Shown piece by piece: positions 1 to 15,790 of a stretch of DNA of 64,000 bases. A program made the position numbers and the translations under genes. The notes under the pieces were generated by a model that was not told the DNA's origin, did not search any database, and saw only the letters and a list, made by a program, of their open reading frames with translations. Positions within the stretch are counted from its first letter, which is position 1. Each line of letters starts with the position of its first letter. The stretch is from Petrolisthes cinctipes (Eukaryota > Arthropoda > Malacostraca > Decapoda > Porcellanidae): contig JAWQEG010000506.1 of assembly GCA_033782935.1 (NCBI GenBank), positions 744,001-808,000 of the forward strand, given 5' to 3'.

Positions 1-1011
1 TCAAAACACCCGAAAATTCAATATTTTGGGGTCCCAGAAGCTATCTGTACATGCCTACTCAGTGCTAGATTATTTTTTTTAAATATAGGCCTAAAATATG
101 TTAAAAATCGATATTTTAGGTGCCCAAAGTCGATATGTGCATGAATCTTCAGTAACCGTTTATATTTCAAATTCAGACTCAAAACACCTGAAAATTCGAT
201 ATTTTGGGGTCCCATAAGCGATCTGTACATGCCTTCTCCGTGTTAGAGTATTTTTAAAATACAGGCTCAAAACATGTTGAAAATCGAAATTTTAGGTGCC
301 CAAAGTCAAAATGTGTATGCATCTTCTGTACCCGTTTATATCTTAAATTTAGGCTCAAAACACCCGAAAATTCGCAATTTTTTGTGGTCCCAGAAGCGAT
401 CTGTACATGCCTACTAAGTTCTAGAATATTTTCAAAATATAGGCCCAAAACATGCTAAAAATCGATATTTTAGGCGCCCAAAGTCGATATGTGCATGCAT
501 ATTCTGTACCCGTTTATATCTCAAATTCAGGCACAAAACACCCGAAAATTCGATATTTTTGGGTCCCAGAAGCGATCTGTACATGCCTACTCCTTGCTAG
601 AATGTTTTCAAGATACAGAACCAAACATGCTGAAAATCGATATTTTAGGTGCCCAAAGTTAAAATGTGTATGCATCTTCTGTACCCGTTTATATCTTAAA
701 GTCAGGCTCAAAACACCCGAAAACTCAATATGTTTGGGTCCCAGAAGCAATCTGTACATGCCTACTAAGTGCTACAATATTTTCAAGATATAGGCCCAAA
801 ACATGCTAAAAATCGATATTTAAGGTGCCCAAAGTCGATATGTGCATGCATATTCTGTACCCGTTTATATATCAAATTCAGGCTCAAAACACCCGAAAAT
901 TCGATATTTTTGGATCCCAGAAGTAATCTGTACATGCCTACTCCTTGCTAGAATGTTTTCAAAATACAGACCCAAAACATGCTCAAAATCGATATTTTTG
1001 GTGCAAAAAGT

Positions 1012-1031
1012 CGATATGTTAAAAACACCTG
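1012..1031 (+). repeat. Junction of a 136-bp truncated monomer (eight copies)
   Basis: Here a monomer lacks about 40 bp: CGATATG is joined directly to TTAAAAACACC, losing the part that normally reads TGCATGCATC...AATTCAGG. The spacing of TGTACATG on either side is 136 rather than 176 bp (929 to 1065). The same junction occurs at 3965-3984, 9211-9230, 13044-13063, 24981-25000, 36982-37001, 42050-42069 and 51545-51564. Because the breakpoint is identical, the eight copies most likely descend from one deletion that was then spread by duplication of larger blocks. This makes it a useful marker of higher-order repeat copies. Confidence 0.9.
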
Positions 1032-4000
1032 AAAATCCGATATTTTTGGGTCATTGAAGCGATCTGTACATGCCTACTCCATGTTAGAGTATTTTCAAAA
1101 TACAGGCCCAAAACATGCTCAAAATCGATATTTTGGGTGCCCAAAGTCAAAATGCGAATGCTTCTTCTGTACCCATTTATATCTCAAATTCAGGTTAAAA
1201 ACACCCGAAAATCCGATATTTTTGGGTCCCAGAAGCGATCTGTACATGCCTACTCCATGTTAGAGTATTTTCAAAATACAGGACCAAAACATGCTCAAAA
1301 TCGATATTTTGGGTGCCCAAAGTCGATATGTGCATGCTTCTTCTGTACCCGTTTATATCTCATATTTAGGCTCAAAACACCCGAAAATTCGATATTTTTG
1401 GGTCCCAGAAGCTTTCTGTACATGCCTACTCCTTGCTAGAATGTTTTCAAGATTAAGACCCAAAACAAGCTAAAAAATCGAAATTTTAGGTGCCCAAAGT
1501 CAAAATGTGTATGCATCTTCTGTACCCGTTTATATCTTAAATTCAGGCTCAAAACACCCGAAAATTCGATATTTTTGGGTCCCAGAAGCGATCTGTACAT
1601 GCCTACTCAGTGCTAGATTATTTTTTTTAAATATAGGCCTAAAATATGTAAAAAATCGATATTTTAGGTGCCCAAAGTCGATATGCATGAATCTTCAGTA
1701 ACCGTTTATATTTCAAATTCAGACTCAAAACACCCGAAAATTCGATATTTTGGGGTCCCATAAGCGATCTGTACATGCCTACTCCGTGTTAGAGTATTTT
1801 TAAAATACAGGCTCAAAACAAGTTGAAAATCGAAATTTTAGGTGCCCAATGTCAATATGATTATGCATCTTCTGTACCCGTTTATATCCCAAATTCAGGC
1901 TCAAAACACCCGAAAATTCAATATTTTGGGGTCACAGAAGCGTTCTGTACATGCCTACTCCTTGCTAGAATGTTTTCTAGATTCAGACCCAAACAAGCTA
2001 AAAATCGATATTTTAGGGGCCCAATGTCAATATGTGTATGCATCTTCTGTACACGTTTATATCTCATATTCATGCACAAAACACCCGAAAATTCGATATT
2101 TTTGGGTCCCAAAAGCGATATGTACATGCCTACTCCGTGTTAAAGTATTTTCAAAATACAGGCTTAAAACATGCTAAAAATCGATATTTTAGGTGCCCAA
2201 TGTCAATATGATTATGCATCTTCTGTACCCGTTTATATCTTAAATTCAGGCTCAAAACACCCGAAAATTCGATATTTTTGTGTCCCTGAAACGATCTGTA
2301 CATGCCAACTAAGTGCTAGAATATTTTCAAAAAATAGGCCCAAAACATGCTAAAAATCGATATTTTAGGCGCCCAAAGTCGATATGTGCATGCATATTCT
2401 GTACCCGTTTATATATCAAATTCAGGCACAAAACACCCGAAAATTCGATATTTTTGGGTCCCAGAAGCGATCTGTATATGCCTACTCCTTGCTAGAATGT
2501 TTTCAAGATTCAGAACCAAACATGCTGAAAATCGATATTTTAGGTGCCCAAAGTTAAAATGTGTATGCATCTTCTGTACCCGTTTATATCTTAAATTCAG
2601 GCTCAAAACACCCGAAAACTCAATATTTTTGGGTCCCAGAAGCGATCTGTACATGCCTACTAAGTGCTACAATATTTTCAAGATATAGGCCCAAAACATG
2701 CTAAAAATCGATATTTAAGGTGCCCAAAGTCGATATGTGCATGCATATTCTGTACCCGTTTATATCTCAAATTTTGGCTCAAAACACCCGAAAATTCGAT
2801 ATTTTTGGGTCTCAGAAGCAATCTCTACATGCCTACTCCTTGCTAGAATGTTTTCAAAATACAGACCCAAAACATGCTCAAAATCGATATTTTTGGTTCA
2901 AAAAGTCGATATGTGCATGCATCTTCAGTACACGTTTACATCTCAAATTCAGGTTAAAAACACCCGAAAATCCGATATTTTTGGGTCCCAGAAGCTATCT
3001 GTACATGCCTACTCCATGTTAGAGTATTTTCAAAATACAGGACCAAAACATGCTCAAAATCGATATTTTTGGTTCAAAAAGTCGATATGTGCATGCATCT
3101 TCAGTACACGTTTACATCTCAAATTCATGTTAAAAACACCAGAAAATCCGATATTTTTGGGTCCCAGAAGCGATCTGTACATGCCTACTAAATGTTAGAG
3201 TATTTTCAAAATACAGGACCAAAACATGCTCAAAATCGATATTTTGGGTGCCCAAAGTCGATATGTGCATGCTTCTTCTGTACCCGTTTATATCTCAAAT
3301 TCAGGCTCAAAACACCCAAAAATTCGATATTTTTGGGTCACAGAAGCGTTCTGTACATGCCTACTCCTTGCTAGAATGTTTTCAAGATTCAGACCCAAAA
3401 CAAGCTAAAAATCGATATTTTAGGTGCCCAAAGTCAAAATGTGTATGCATTTTATGTACACGTTTATATCTCATATTCATGCTCAAAACGCCCGAAAATT
3501 CGATATTTTGGGGTCCCAAAAGCGATATGAACATGCATACTCCGTGTTAAAGTATTTTGAAAATACAGGCTTAAAACATGCTGAAAATCGATATTTTAGG
3601 TGCCCAATGTCAATATGTGTATGCATCTTCTGTACCCGTTTATATCCAAAATTCAGGCTCAAAACACCCGAAAATTCAATATTTTGGGGTCCCAGAAGCT
3701 ATCTGTACATGCCTACTCAATGCTAGATTATTTTTTTTAAATATAGGCCTAAAATATGTTAAAAATCAATATTTTAGGTGCCCAAAGTCGATATGTGCAT
3801 GAATCTTCAGTAACCGTTTATATTTCAATTTCAGACTCAAAACACCCGAAAATTCGATATTTTTGGATCCCAGAAGCAATCTGTACATGCCTACTCCTTG
3901 CTAGAATGTTTTCAAAATACAGACCCAAAACATGCTCAAAATCGATATTTTTGGTGCAAAAAGTCGATATGTTAAAAACACCTGAAAATCCGATATTTTT

Positions 4001-7000
4001 GGGTCATAGAAGCGATCTGTACATGCCTACTCCATGTTAGAGTATTTTCAAAATACAGGCCCAAAACATGCTCAAAATCGATATTTTGGGTGCCTAAAGT
4101 CAAAATACGAATGCTTCTTCTGTACCCATTTATATCTCAAATTCAAGTTAAAAACACCCGAAAATCCGATATTTTTGGGTCCCACAAACGATCTGTACAT
4201 GCCTACTCCATGTTAGAGTATTTTCAAAATACAGGACCAAAACATGCTCAAAATCGATATTTTGGGTGCCCAAAGTCGATATGTGCATGCTTCTTCTGTA
4301 CCCGTTTATATCTCAAATTTAGGCTCAAAACACCCGAAAATTCGATATTTTTGGGTCCCAGAAGCTTTCTGTACATGCCTACTCCTTGCTAGAATGTTTT
4401 CAAGATTCAGACCCAAAACAAGCTAAAAAATCGAAATTTTAGGTGCCCAAAGTCAAAATGTGTATGCATCTTCTGTACCCATTTATATCTTAAATTCAGG
4501 CTCAAAACACCCGAAAATTCGATATTTTTGGGTCCCAGAAGCGATCTGTACATGCCTACTCAGTGCTAGATTATTGTTTTTAAATATAGGCCTAAAATAT
4601 GTAAAAAATCGATATTTTAGGTGCCCAAAGTCGATATGTGCATGAATCTTCAGTAACCGTTTATATTTCAATTTCAGACTCAAAACACCCGAAAATTCGA
4701 TATTTTGGGGTCCCATAAGCGATCTGTACATGCCTACTCCGTGTTAGAGTATTTTTAAAATACAGGCTCAAAACAAGTTGAAAATCGAAATTTTAGGTGC
4801 CCAATGTCAATATGATTATGCATCTTCTGTACCCTTTTATATCCCAAATTCAGGCTCAAAACACCCGAAAATTCAATATTTTGGGGTCACAGAAGCATTC
4901 TGTACATGCCTACTCCTTGCTAGAATGTTTTCTAGATTCAGACCCAAAACAAGCTAAAAATCGATATTTTAGGGGCCCAATGTCAATATGTGTATGCATC
5001 TTCTGTACACGTTTATATCTCATATTCATGCTCAAAACACCCGAAAATTCGATATTTTTGGGTCCCAAAAGCGATATGTACATGCCTACTCCGTGTTAAA
5101 GTATTTTCAAAATACAGGCTCAAAACATGCTGAAAATCGATATTTTAGGTGCCCAATGTCAATATGATTATGCATCTTCTGTACCCGTTTATATCTTAAA
5201 TTCAGGCTCAAAACACCCGAAAATTCGATATTTTTGTGTCCCAGAAACAATCTGTACATGCCTACTAAGTGCTAGAATATTTTCAAAAAATAGGCCCAAA
5301 ACATGCTAAAAATCGATATTTTAGGCGCCCAAAGTCGATATGTGCATGCATATTCTGTACCCGTTTATATATCGAATTCAGGCACAAAACACCCGAAAAT
5401 TCGATATTTTTGGGTCCCAGAAGCGATCTGTATATGCCTACTCCTTGCTACATTATTTTCAAGATATAGGCCCAAAACATGCTAAAAATCGATATTTAAG
5501 GTGCCCAAAGTCAAAATGTGTATGCATCTTCTGTACCCGTTTATATCTTAAATTCAGGCTCAAAACACCCGAAAATTCGATATTTTTGGGTCCCATAAGC
5601 TTTCTGTACATGCCTACTAAGTGCTAGAATGTTTTCAAGATTCAGACCCAAAACAAGCTAAAAAATCGAAATTTTATGTGCCCAAAGTCAAAATGTGCAT
5701 GCATATTCTGTACCCGTTTATATCTCAAATTCAGGCTCAAAACACCCGAAAATTCGATATTTTTGGGTCCCAGAAGCAATCTGTACATGCCTACTCCTTG
5801 CTAGAAAGTTTTCAAAATACAGGCCCAAAACATGCTCAAAATCGATATTTTTGGTTCAAAAAGTCGATATGTGCATGCATCTTCAGTACACGTTTACATC
5901 TCAAATTCAGGTTAAAAACACCCGAAAATCCGATATTTTTCGGTCCCAGTAGCGATCTGTATATGCCTACTCCTTGCTACAATATTTTTAAGATATAGGC
6001 CCAAAACATGCTAAAAATCGATATTTAAGGTGCCCAAAGTCGATATGTGCATGCTTCTTGTGTACCCGTTTATATCTCAAATTCAGGCTCAAAACACCCG
6101 AAAATTCGATATTTTTGGGTCACAGAAGCGTTCTGTACATGCCTACTCCTTGCTAGAATGTTTTCAAGATTCAGACCCGAAACAAGCTAAAAATCGATAT
6201 TTTTGGTGCCCAAAGTCAAAATGTGTATGCATTTTATGTACACGTTTATATCTCATATTCATGCTCAAAACGCCCTAAAATTCGATATTTTGGGGTCCCA
6301 AAAGCGATATGAACATGCATACTCCGTGTTAAAGTATTTTGAAAATACAGGCTTAAAACATGCTGAAAATCGATATTTTAGGTGCCCAATGTCAATATGT
6401 GTATGCATCTTTTGTACCCGTTTATATCCAAAATTCAGGCTCAAAACACCCGAAAATTCAATATTTTGGGGTCCCAGAAGCTATCTGTACATGCCTACTC
6501 AGTGCTAGATTATTTTTTTTAAATATAGGCCTAAAATATGTAAAAAATCGATATTTTAGGTGCCCAAAGTCGATATGTGCATGAATCTTCAGTAACCGTT
6601 TATATTTCAAATTCAGACTCAAAACACCCGAAAATTCGATATTTTGGGGTCCCATAAGCGATCTGTACATGCCTACTCCGTATTAGAGTATTTTTAAAAT
6701 ACAGGCTCAAAACAAGTTGAAAATCGAAATTTTAGGTGCCCAAAGTCAAAATGTGTATGCATCTTCTGTACACGTTTATATCTTAAATACAGGCTCAAAA
6801 CACCCGAAAATCCGATATTTTTGGGTCCCAGAAGTGATCTGTACATGCCTACTCCATGTTAGAGTATTTTCAAAATACAGGACCAAAACATGCTCAAAAT
6901 CGATATTTTGGGTGCCCAAAGTCGATATGTGCATGCTTCTTCTGTACCCGTTTATATCTCAAATTCAGACTCAAAACACCCGAAAATTAGATATTTTTGG

Positions 7001-8650
7001 GTCCCAGAAGCTTTCTGTACATGCCTACTCCTTGCTAGAATGTTTTCAAGATTCAGACCCAAAACAAGCTAAAAAATCGATATTTTAGGTGCCCAAAGTC
7101 AAAATGTGTATGCTTCTTCTGTATCCGTTTATATCTTAAATTCAGGCTCAAAACACCCGAAAATTCGATATTTTTGGGTCCCAGAAGCGATCTGTACATG
7201 CCTACTAAGTGCTAGAATATTTTCAAAATATAGGCCCAAAACATGCTAAAAATCGATATATTAGGCGCCCAAAGTCGATATGTGCATGCATATTCTGTAC
7301 CCGTTTATATCTCAAATTCAGGCACAAAACACCCGAAAATTCGATATTTTTGGGTCCCAGAAGCTATCTGTATATGCCTACTCCTTGCTACATTATTTTC
7401 AAGATATAGGCCCAAAACATGCTAAAAATCGATATTTAAGGTGCCCAAAGTCGATATGTGCATGCATATTCTGTACCCGTTTATATCTCAAATTCAGGCT
7501 CAAAACACCCGAAAATTCGATATTTTTGGGTCCCAGAAGCAATCTGTACATGCCTACTCCTTGCTTGAAAGTTTTCAAAATATAGGCCCAAAACATGCTC
7601 AAAATCGATATTTTTGGTTCAAAAAGTCGATATGTGCATGCATCTTCAGTACACGTTTACATCTCAAATTCAGGTTAAAACACCCGAAAATCCGATATTT
7701 TTCGGTCCCAGTAGCGATCTGTATATGCCTACTCCTTGCTACAATATTTTCAAGATATAGGCCCAAAACATGCTAAAAATCGATATTTAAGGTGCCCAAA
7801 GTCGATATGTGCATGCTTCTTCTGTACCCGTTTATATCTCAAATTCAGGCTCAAAACACCCGAAAATTCGATATCTTTGGGTCACAGAAGCGTTCTGTAC
7901 ATGCCTACTCCTTGCTAGAATGTTTTCAAGATTCAGACCCGAAACAAGCTAAAAATCGATATTTTTGGTGCCCAAAGTCAAAATGTGTATGCATTTTATG
8001 TACACGTTTATATCTCATATTCATGCTCAAAACGCCCGAAAATTCGATATTTTGGGGTCCCAAAAGCGATATGAACATGCATACTCCGTGTTAAAGTATT
8101 TTGAAAATACAGGCTTAAAACATGCTGAAAATCGATATTTTAGGTGCCCAATGTCAATATGTGTATGCATTTTCTGTACCCGTTTATATCCAAAATTCAG
8201 GCTCAAAACACCCGAAAATTCAATATTTTGGGGTCCCAGAAGCTATCTGTACATGCCTACTCAGTGCTAGATTATTTGTTTTAAATATAGGCCTAAAATA
8301 TGTAAAAATCGATATTTTAGGTGCCCAAAGTCGATATGTGCATGAATCTTCAGTAACCGTTTATATTTCAAATTCAGACTCAAAACACCCGAAAATTCGA
8401 TATTTTGGGGTCCCATAAGCGATCTGTACATGCCTACTCCGTGTTAGAGTATTTTTAAAATACAGGCTCAAAACAAGTTGAAAATCGAAATTTTAGGTGC
8501 CCAAAGTCAAAATGTGTATGCATCTTCTGTACCCGTTTATATCTTAAATTCAGGCTCAAAACACCCTAAAATTCGATATTTTTGGGTCCCAGAAGCGATC
8601 TGTACATGCCTACTAAGTGCTAGAATATTTTCAAAATATAGGCCCAAAAC

Positions 8651-10700
8651 ATGCTAAAAATCGATATTTTAGGCGCCCAAAGTCGATATGTGCATGCATA
8701 TTATGTACCCGTTTATATCTCAAATTCAGGCACAAAACACCCGAAAATTCGATATTTTTGGGTCCCAGAAGCGATCTGTACATGCCTACTCCTTGCTAGA
8801 ATGTTTTCAAGATACAGAACCAAACATGCTGAAAATCGATATTTTAGGTGCCCAAAGTTAAAATGTGTATGCATCTTCTGTACCCGTTTATATCCAAAAT
8901 TCAGGCTCAAAACACCCGAAAACTCAATATTTTTGGGTCCCAGAAGCGATCTGTACATGCCTACTAAGTGCTACAATATTTTCAAGATATAGGCCCAAAA
9001 CATGCTAAAAATCGATATTTAAGGTGCCCAAAGTCGATATGTGCCTGCATATTCTGTACCCGTTTATATCTCAAATTCAGGCTCAAAACACCCGAAAATT
9101 CGATATTTTTGGATCCTAGAAGCAATCTGTACATGCCTACTCCTTGCTAGAATGTTTTCAAAATACAGACCCAAAACATGCTCACAATCGATATTTTTGG
9201 TGCAAAAAGTCGATATGTTAAAAACACCTGAAAATCCGATATTTTTGGGTCATAGAAGCGATCTGTACATGCCTACTCCATGTTAGAGTATTTTCAAAAT
9301 ACAGGCCCAAAACATGCTCAAAATCGATATTTTGGGTGCCCAAAGTCAAAATGCGAATTCTTCTTCTGTACCCATTTATATCTCAAATTCAGGTTAAAAA
9401 CACCCGAAAATCCGATATTTTTGGGTCCCAGAAGCGATCTGTACATGCCTACTCCATGTTAGAGTATTTTCAAAATACAGGACCAAAACATGCTCAAAAT
9501 CGATATTTTGGGTGCCCAAAGTCGATATGTGCATGCTTCTTCTGTACCCGTTTATATCTCAAATTTAGGCTCAAAACACCCGAAAATTCGATATTTTTGG
9601 GTCCCAGAAGCTTTCTGTACATGCCTACTCCTTGCTAGAATGTTTTCAAGATTCAGACCCAAAACAAGCTAAAAAATCGAAATTTTAGGTGCCCAAAGTC
9701 AAAATGTGTATGCATCTTCTGTACCCGTTTATATCTTAAATTCAGGCTCAAAACACCCGAAAATTCGATATTTTTGGGTCCCAGAAGCGATCTGTACATG
9801 CCTACTAAGTGCTAAAATATTTTCAAAATATAGGCCCAAAACATGCTAAAAATCGATATATTAGGCGCCCAAAGTCGATATGTGCATGCATATTCTGTAC
9901 CCGTTTATATCTCAAATTCAGGCACAAAACACCCGAAAATTCGATATTTTTGGGTCCCAGAAGCGATCTGTATATGCCTACTCCTTGCTACAATATTTTC
10001 AAGATATAGGCCCAAAACATGCTAAAAATCGATATTTAAGGTGCCCAAAGTCGATATGTGCATGCATATTCTGTACCCGTTTATATATCAAATTCAGGCT
10101 CAAAACACCCGAAAATTCGATATTTTTGGGTCCCAGAAGCAATCTGTACATGCCTACTCCTTGCTAGAATGTTTTCAATATACAGACCCAAAACATGCTC
10201 AAAATCGATATTTTTGGTGCAAAAAGTCGATATGTGCATGCATCTTCAGTATACGTTTACATCTCAAACTCAGGTTAAAAACACCCGAAAATCCGATATT
10301 TTTCGGTCCCAGAAGCGATCTGTATATGCCTACTCCTTGCTACAATATTATCAAGATATAGGCCCAAAACATGCTAAAAATCGATATTTAAGGTGCCCAA
10401 AGTCGATATGTGCATGCTTCTTCTGTACCCGTTTATATCTCAAATTCAGGCTCAAAACACCCGAAAATTCGATATTTTTGGGTCACAGAAGCGTTCTGTA
10501 CATGCCTACTCTTTGCTAGAATGTTTTCAAGATTCAGACCCAAAACAAGCTAAAAATCGATATTTTAGGTGCCCAAAGTCAAAATGTGTATGCATTTTAT
10601 GTACACGTTTATATCTCATATTCATTCTCAAAACGCCCGAAAATTCGATATTTTGGGGTCCCAAAAGCGATATGAACATGCATACTCCGTGTTAAAGTAT
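8651..10700 (+). repeat. Higher-order block, copy related to 24421-26470
   Basis: Monomer variants from here to about 10.7 kb recur in the same order at 24421-26470 with a constant offset of 15770 bp. Parts also recur at 452-1474 (offset 8199), 12484-13505 (3833), 41490-42511 (32839) and 50985-52006 (42334). Every copy contains the 136-bp truncated monomer about 0.5 kb from its start. Similarity was judged from matching variant words and constant spacing, not from a full alignment. Confidence 0.8.
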
Positions 10701-13700
10701 TTTGAAAATACAGGCTTAAAACATGCTGAAAATCGATATTTTAGGTGCCCAATGTCAATATGTGTATGCATTTTCTGTACCAGTTTATATCCAAAATTCA
10801 GGCTCAAAACACCCGAAAATTCAATATTTTGGGGTCCCAGAAGCTATCTGTACATGCCTATTCAGTGCTAGATTTTTTGTTTTAAATATAGGCCTAAAAT
10901 ATGCTAAAAATCGATATTTTAGGTGCCCAAAGTCGATATGTGCATGAATCTTCAGTAACCGTTTATATTTCAAATTCAGACTCAAAACACCTGAAAATTC
11001 GATATTTTGGGGTCCCATAAGCGATCTGTACATGCCTACTAAGTGTTAGAGTATTTTTAAAATACAGGCTCAAAACATGTTGAAAATCGAAATTTTAGGT
11101 GCCCAAAGTCAAAATGTATATGCATCTTCTGTACCCGTTTATATCTTAAATTCAGGCTCAAAACACCCTAAAATTCGATATTTTTGGGTCCCAGAAGCGA
11201 TCTGTACATGCCTACTAAGTGCTAGAATATTTTCAAAATATAGGCCCAAAACATGCTAAAAATCGATATTTTAGGCGCCCAAAGTCGATATGTGCATGCA
11301 TATTCTGTACCCGTTTATATCTCAAATTCAGGCACAAAACACCCGAAAATTCGATATTTTTGGGTCCCAAAAGCGATCTGTACATGCTTACTCCTTGCTA
11401 GAATGTTTTCAAGATACAGAACCAAACATGCTGAAAATCGATATTTTAGGTGCCCAAAGTTAAAATGTGTATGCATCTTCTGTACCCGTTTATATCTTAA
11501 AGTCATGCTCAAAACACCCGAAAACTCAATATGTTTGGGTCCCAGAAGCGATCTGTACATGCCTACTAAGTGCTACAATATTTTCAAGATATAGGCCCAA
11601 AACATGCTAAAAATCGATATTTAAGGTGCCCAAAGTCGATATGTGAATGCATATTCTGTACCCGTTTATATCTCAAATTCAGGCTCAAAACACCCGAAAA
11701 TTCGATATTTTTGGATCCCAGAAGCAATCTGTACATGCCTACTCCTTGCTAGAATGTTTTCAAAATACAGACCCAAGACATGCTCAAAATCGATATTTTT
11801 GGTGCAAAAAGTCGATATGTGCATGCATCTTCAGTACACGTTTACATCTCAAATTCAGGTAAAAAACACCCGAAAATCCGATATTTTTGGGTTCCAGAAT
11901 CGATATGTACATGCCAACTCCGTGTTAAAGTATTTTCAAAATACAGGCTCAAAACATGCTGAAAATCGATATTTTAGGTGCCCAATGTCAATATGTGTAT
12001 GCATCTTCTGTACCCGTTTATATCCCAAATTCAGGCTCAAAACACCCGAAAATTCAATATTTTGGGGTCACAGAAGCATTCTGTACATGCCTACTCCTTG
12101 CTAGAATATTTTCTAGATTCAGACCCAAAACAAGCTAAAAATCGATATTTTAGGGGCCCAATGTCAATATGTGTATGCATCTTCTGTACACGTTTATATC
12201 TCATATTCATGCTCAAAACACCCGAAAATTCGATATTTTTGGGTCCCAAAAGCGATATGTACATGCCTAGTCCGTGTTAAAGTATTTTCAAAATACAGGC
12301 TCAAAACATGCTGAAAATCGATGTTTTAGGTGAACAATGTCAATATGTGTATGCATCTTCGGTACCCGTTTATATCTTAAATTCAGGCTCAAAACACCCG
12401 AAAATTCGATATTTTTGGGTCCCAGAAGCGATCTGTACATGCCTACTAAGTGCTAGAATATTTTCAAAATATAGGCCCAAAACATGCTAAAAATCGATAT
12501 TTTAGGCGCCCAAAGTCGATATGTGCATGCATATTATGTACCCGTTTATATCTCAAATTCAGGCACAAAACACCCGAAAATTCGATATTTTTGGGTCCCA
12601 GGAGCGATCTGTACATGCCTACTCCTTGCTAGAATGTTTTCAAGATACAGAACCAAACATGCTGAAAATCGATATTTTAGGTGCCCAAAGTTAAAATGTG
12701 TATGCATCTTCTGTACCCGTTTATATCTTAAATTCAGGCTCAAAACACCCGAAAACTCAATATTTTTGGGTCCCAGAAGCGATCTGTACATGCCTACTAA
12801 GTGCTACAATATTTTCAAGATATAGGCCCAAAACATGCTAAAAATCGATATTAAAGGTGCCCAAAGTCGATATGTGCCTGCATATTCTGTACCCGTTTAT
12901 ATCTCAAATTCAGGCTCAAAACACCCGAAAATTCGATATTTTTGGATCCCAGAAGCAATCTGTACATGCCTACTCCTTGCTAGAATGTTTTCAAAATACA
13001 GACCCAAAACATGCTCACAATCGATATTTTTGGTGCAAAAAGTCGATATGTTAAAAACACCTGAAAATCCGATATTTTTGGGTCATAGAAGCGATCTGTA
13101 CATGCCTACTCCATGTTAGAGTATTTTCAAAATACAGGCCCAAAACATGCTCAAAATCGATATTTTGGGTGCCCAAAGTCAAAATGCGAATTCTTCTTCT
13201 GTACCCATTTATATCTCAAATTCAGGTTAAAAACACCCGAAAATCCGATATTTTTGGGTCCCAGAAGCGATCTGTACATGCCTACTCCATGTTAGAGTAT
13301 TTTCAAAATACAGGACCAAAACATGCTCAAAATCGATATTTTGGGTGCCCAAAGTCGATATGTGCATGCTTCTTCTGTACCCGTTTATATCTCAAATTTA
13401 GGCTCAAAACACCCGAAAATTCGATATTTTTGGGTCCCAGAAGCTTTCTGTACATGCCTACTCCTTGCTAGAATGTTTTCAAGATTCAGACCCAAAACAA
13501 GCTAAAAATCGATATTTTAGGTGCCCAAAGTCAAAATGTGTATGCATTTTATGTACACGTTTATATCTCATATTCATGCTCAAAACGCCCGAAAATTCGA
13601 TATTTTGGGGTCCCAAAAGCGATATGAACATGCATACTCCGTGTTAAAGTATTTTGAACATACAGGCTTAAAACATGCTGAAAATCGATATTTTAGGTGC

Positions 13701-15790
13701 CCAATGTCAATATGTGTATGCATTTTCTGTACCAGTTTATATCCAAAATTCAGGCTCAAAACACCCGAAAATTCAATATTTTGGGGTCCCAGAAGCTATC
13801 TGTACATGCCTACTCAGTGCTAGATTATTTGTTTTAAATATAGGCCTAAAATATGTTAAAAATCGATATTTTAGGTGCCCAAAGTCGATATGTGCATGAA
13901 TCTTCAGTAACCGTTTATATTTCAAATTCAGACTCAAAACACCTGAAAATTCGATATTTTGGGGTCCCATAAGCGATCTGTACATGCCTACTAAGTGTTA
14001 GAGTATTTTTAAAATACAGGCTCAAAACATGTTGAAAATCGAAATTTTAGGTGCCCAAAGTCAAAATGTGTATGCATCTTCTGTACCCGTTTATATCTTA
14101 AATTCAGGCTAAAAACACCCTAAAATTCGATATTTTTGGGTCCCAGAAGCGATCTGTACATGCCTACTAAGTGCTAGAATATTTTCAAAATATAGGCCCA
14201 AAACATGCTAAAAATCGATATTTTAGGCGCCCAAAGTCGATATGTGCATGCATATTCTGTACCCGTTTATATCTCAAATTCAGGCACAAAACACCCGAAA
14301 ATTCGATATTTTTGGGTCCCAGAAGCTTTCTGTACATGCCTACTCCTTGCTAGAATGTTTTCAAGATTCAGACCCAAAACAAGCTAAAAAATCGAAATTT
14401 TAGGTGCCCAAAGTCAAAATGTGTATGCATCTTCTGTACCCGTTTATATCTTAAATTCAGGCTCAAAACACCCGAAAAATCGATATTTTTTGGTCCCAGA
14501 AGCGATCTGTACATGCCTACTAAGTGCTAAAATATTTTCAAAATATTGGCCCAAAACATGCTAAAAATCGATATATTAGGCGCCCAAAGTCGATATGTGC
14601 ATGCATATTCTGTACCCGTTTATATCTCAAATTCAGGCACAAAACACCTGAAAATTCGATATTTTTGGGTCCCAGAAGCGATCTGTATATGCCTACTCCT
14701 TGCTACAATATTTTCAAGATATAGGCCCAAAACATGCTAAAAATCGATATTTAAGGTGCCCAAAGTCGATATGTGCATGCATATTCTGTACCCGTTTATA
14801 TCTCAAATTCAGGCTCAAAACACCCGAAAATTCGATATTTTTGGGTCCCAGAAGCAATCTGTACATGCCTACTCCTTGCTAGAATGTTTTCAAAATACAG
14901 ACCCAAAACATGCTCAAAATCGATATTTTTGGTGCAAAAAGTAGATATGTGCATGCATCTTCAGTACACGTTTACATCTCAAATTCAGGTTAAAAACACC
15001 CGAAAATCCGATATTTTTCGGTCCCAGAAGCGATCTGTATATGCCTACTCCTTGCTACAATATTTTCAAGATATAGGCCCAAAACATGCTAAAAATCGAT
15101 ATTTAAGGTGCCAAAGTCGATATGTGCATGCTTCTTCTGTACCCGTTTATATCTCAAATTCAGGCTCAAAACACCCGAAAATTCGATATTTTTGGGTCAC
15201 AGAAGCGTTCTGTACATGCCTACTCCTTGCTAGAATGTTTTCAAGATTCAGACCCAAAACAAGCTAAAAATCGATATTTTAGGTGCCCAAAGTCAAAATG
15301 TGTATGCATTTTATGTACACGTTTATATCTCATATTCATGCTCAAAACGCCCGAAAATTCGATATTTTGGGGTCCCAAAAGCGATATGAACATGCATACT
15401 CCGTGTTAAAGTATTTTGAAAATACAGGCTTAAAACATGCTGAAAATCGATATTTTAGGTGCCCAATGTCAATATGTGTATGCATTTTCTGTACCAGTTT
15501 ATATCCAAAATTCAGGCTCAAAACACCCGAAAATTCAATATTTTGGGGTCCCAGAAGCTATCTGTACATGCCTACTCAGTGCTAGATTATTTGTTTTAAA
15601 TATAGGCCTAAAATATGTTAAAAATCGATATTTTAGGTGCCCAAAGTCGATATGTGCATGAATCTTCAGTAACCGTTTATATTTCAAATTCAGACTCAAA
15701 ACACCTGAAAATTCGATATTTTGGGGTCCCATAAGCGATCTGTACATGCCTACTAAGTGTTAGAGTATTTTTAAAATACAGGCTCAAAAC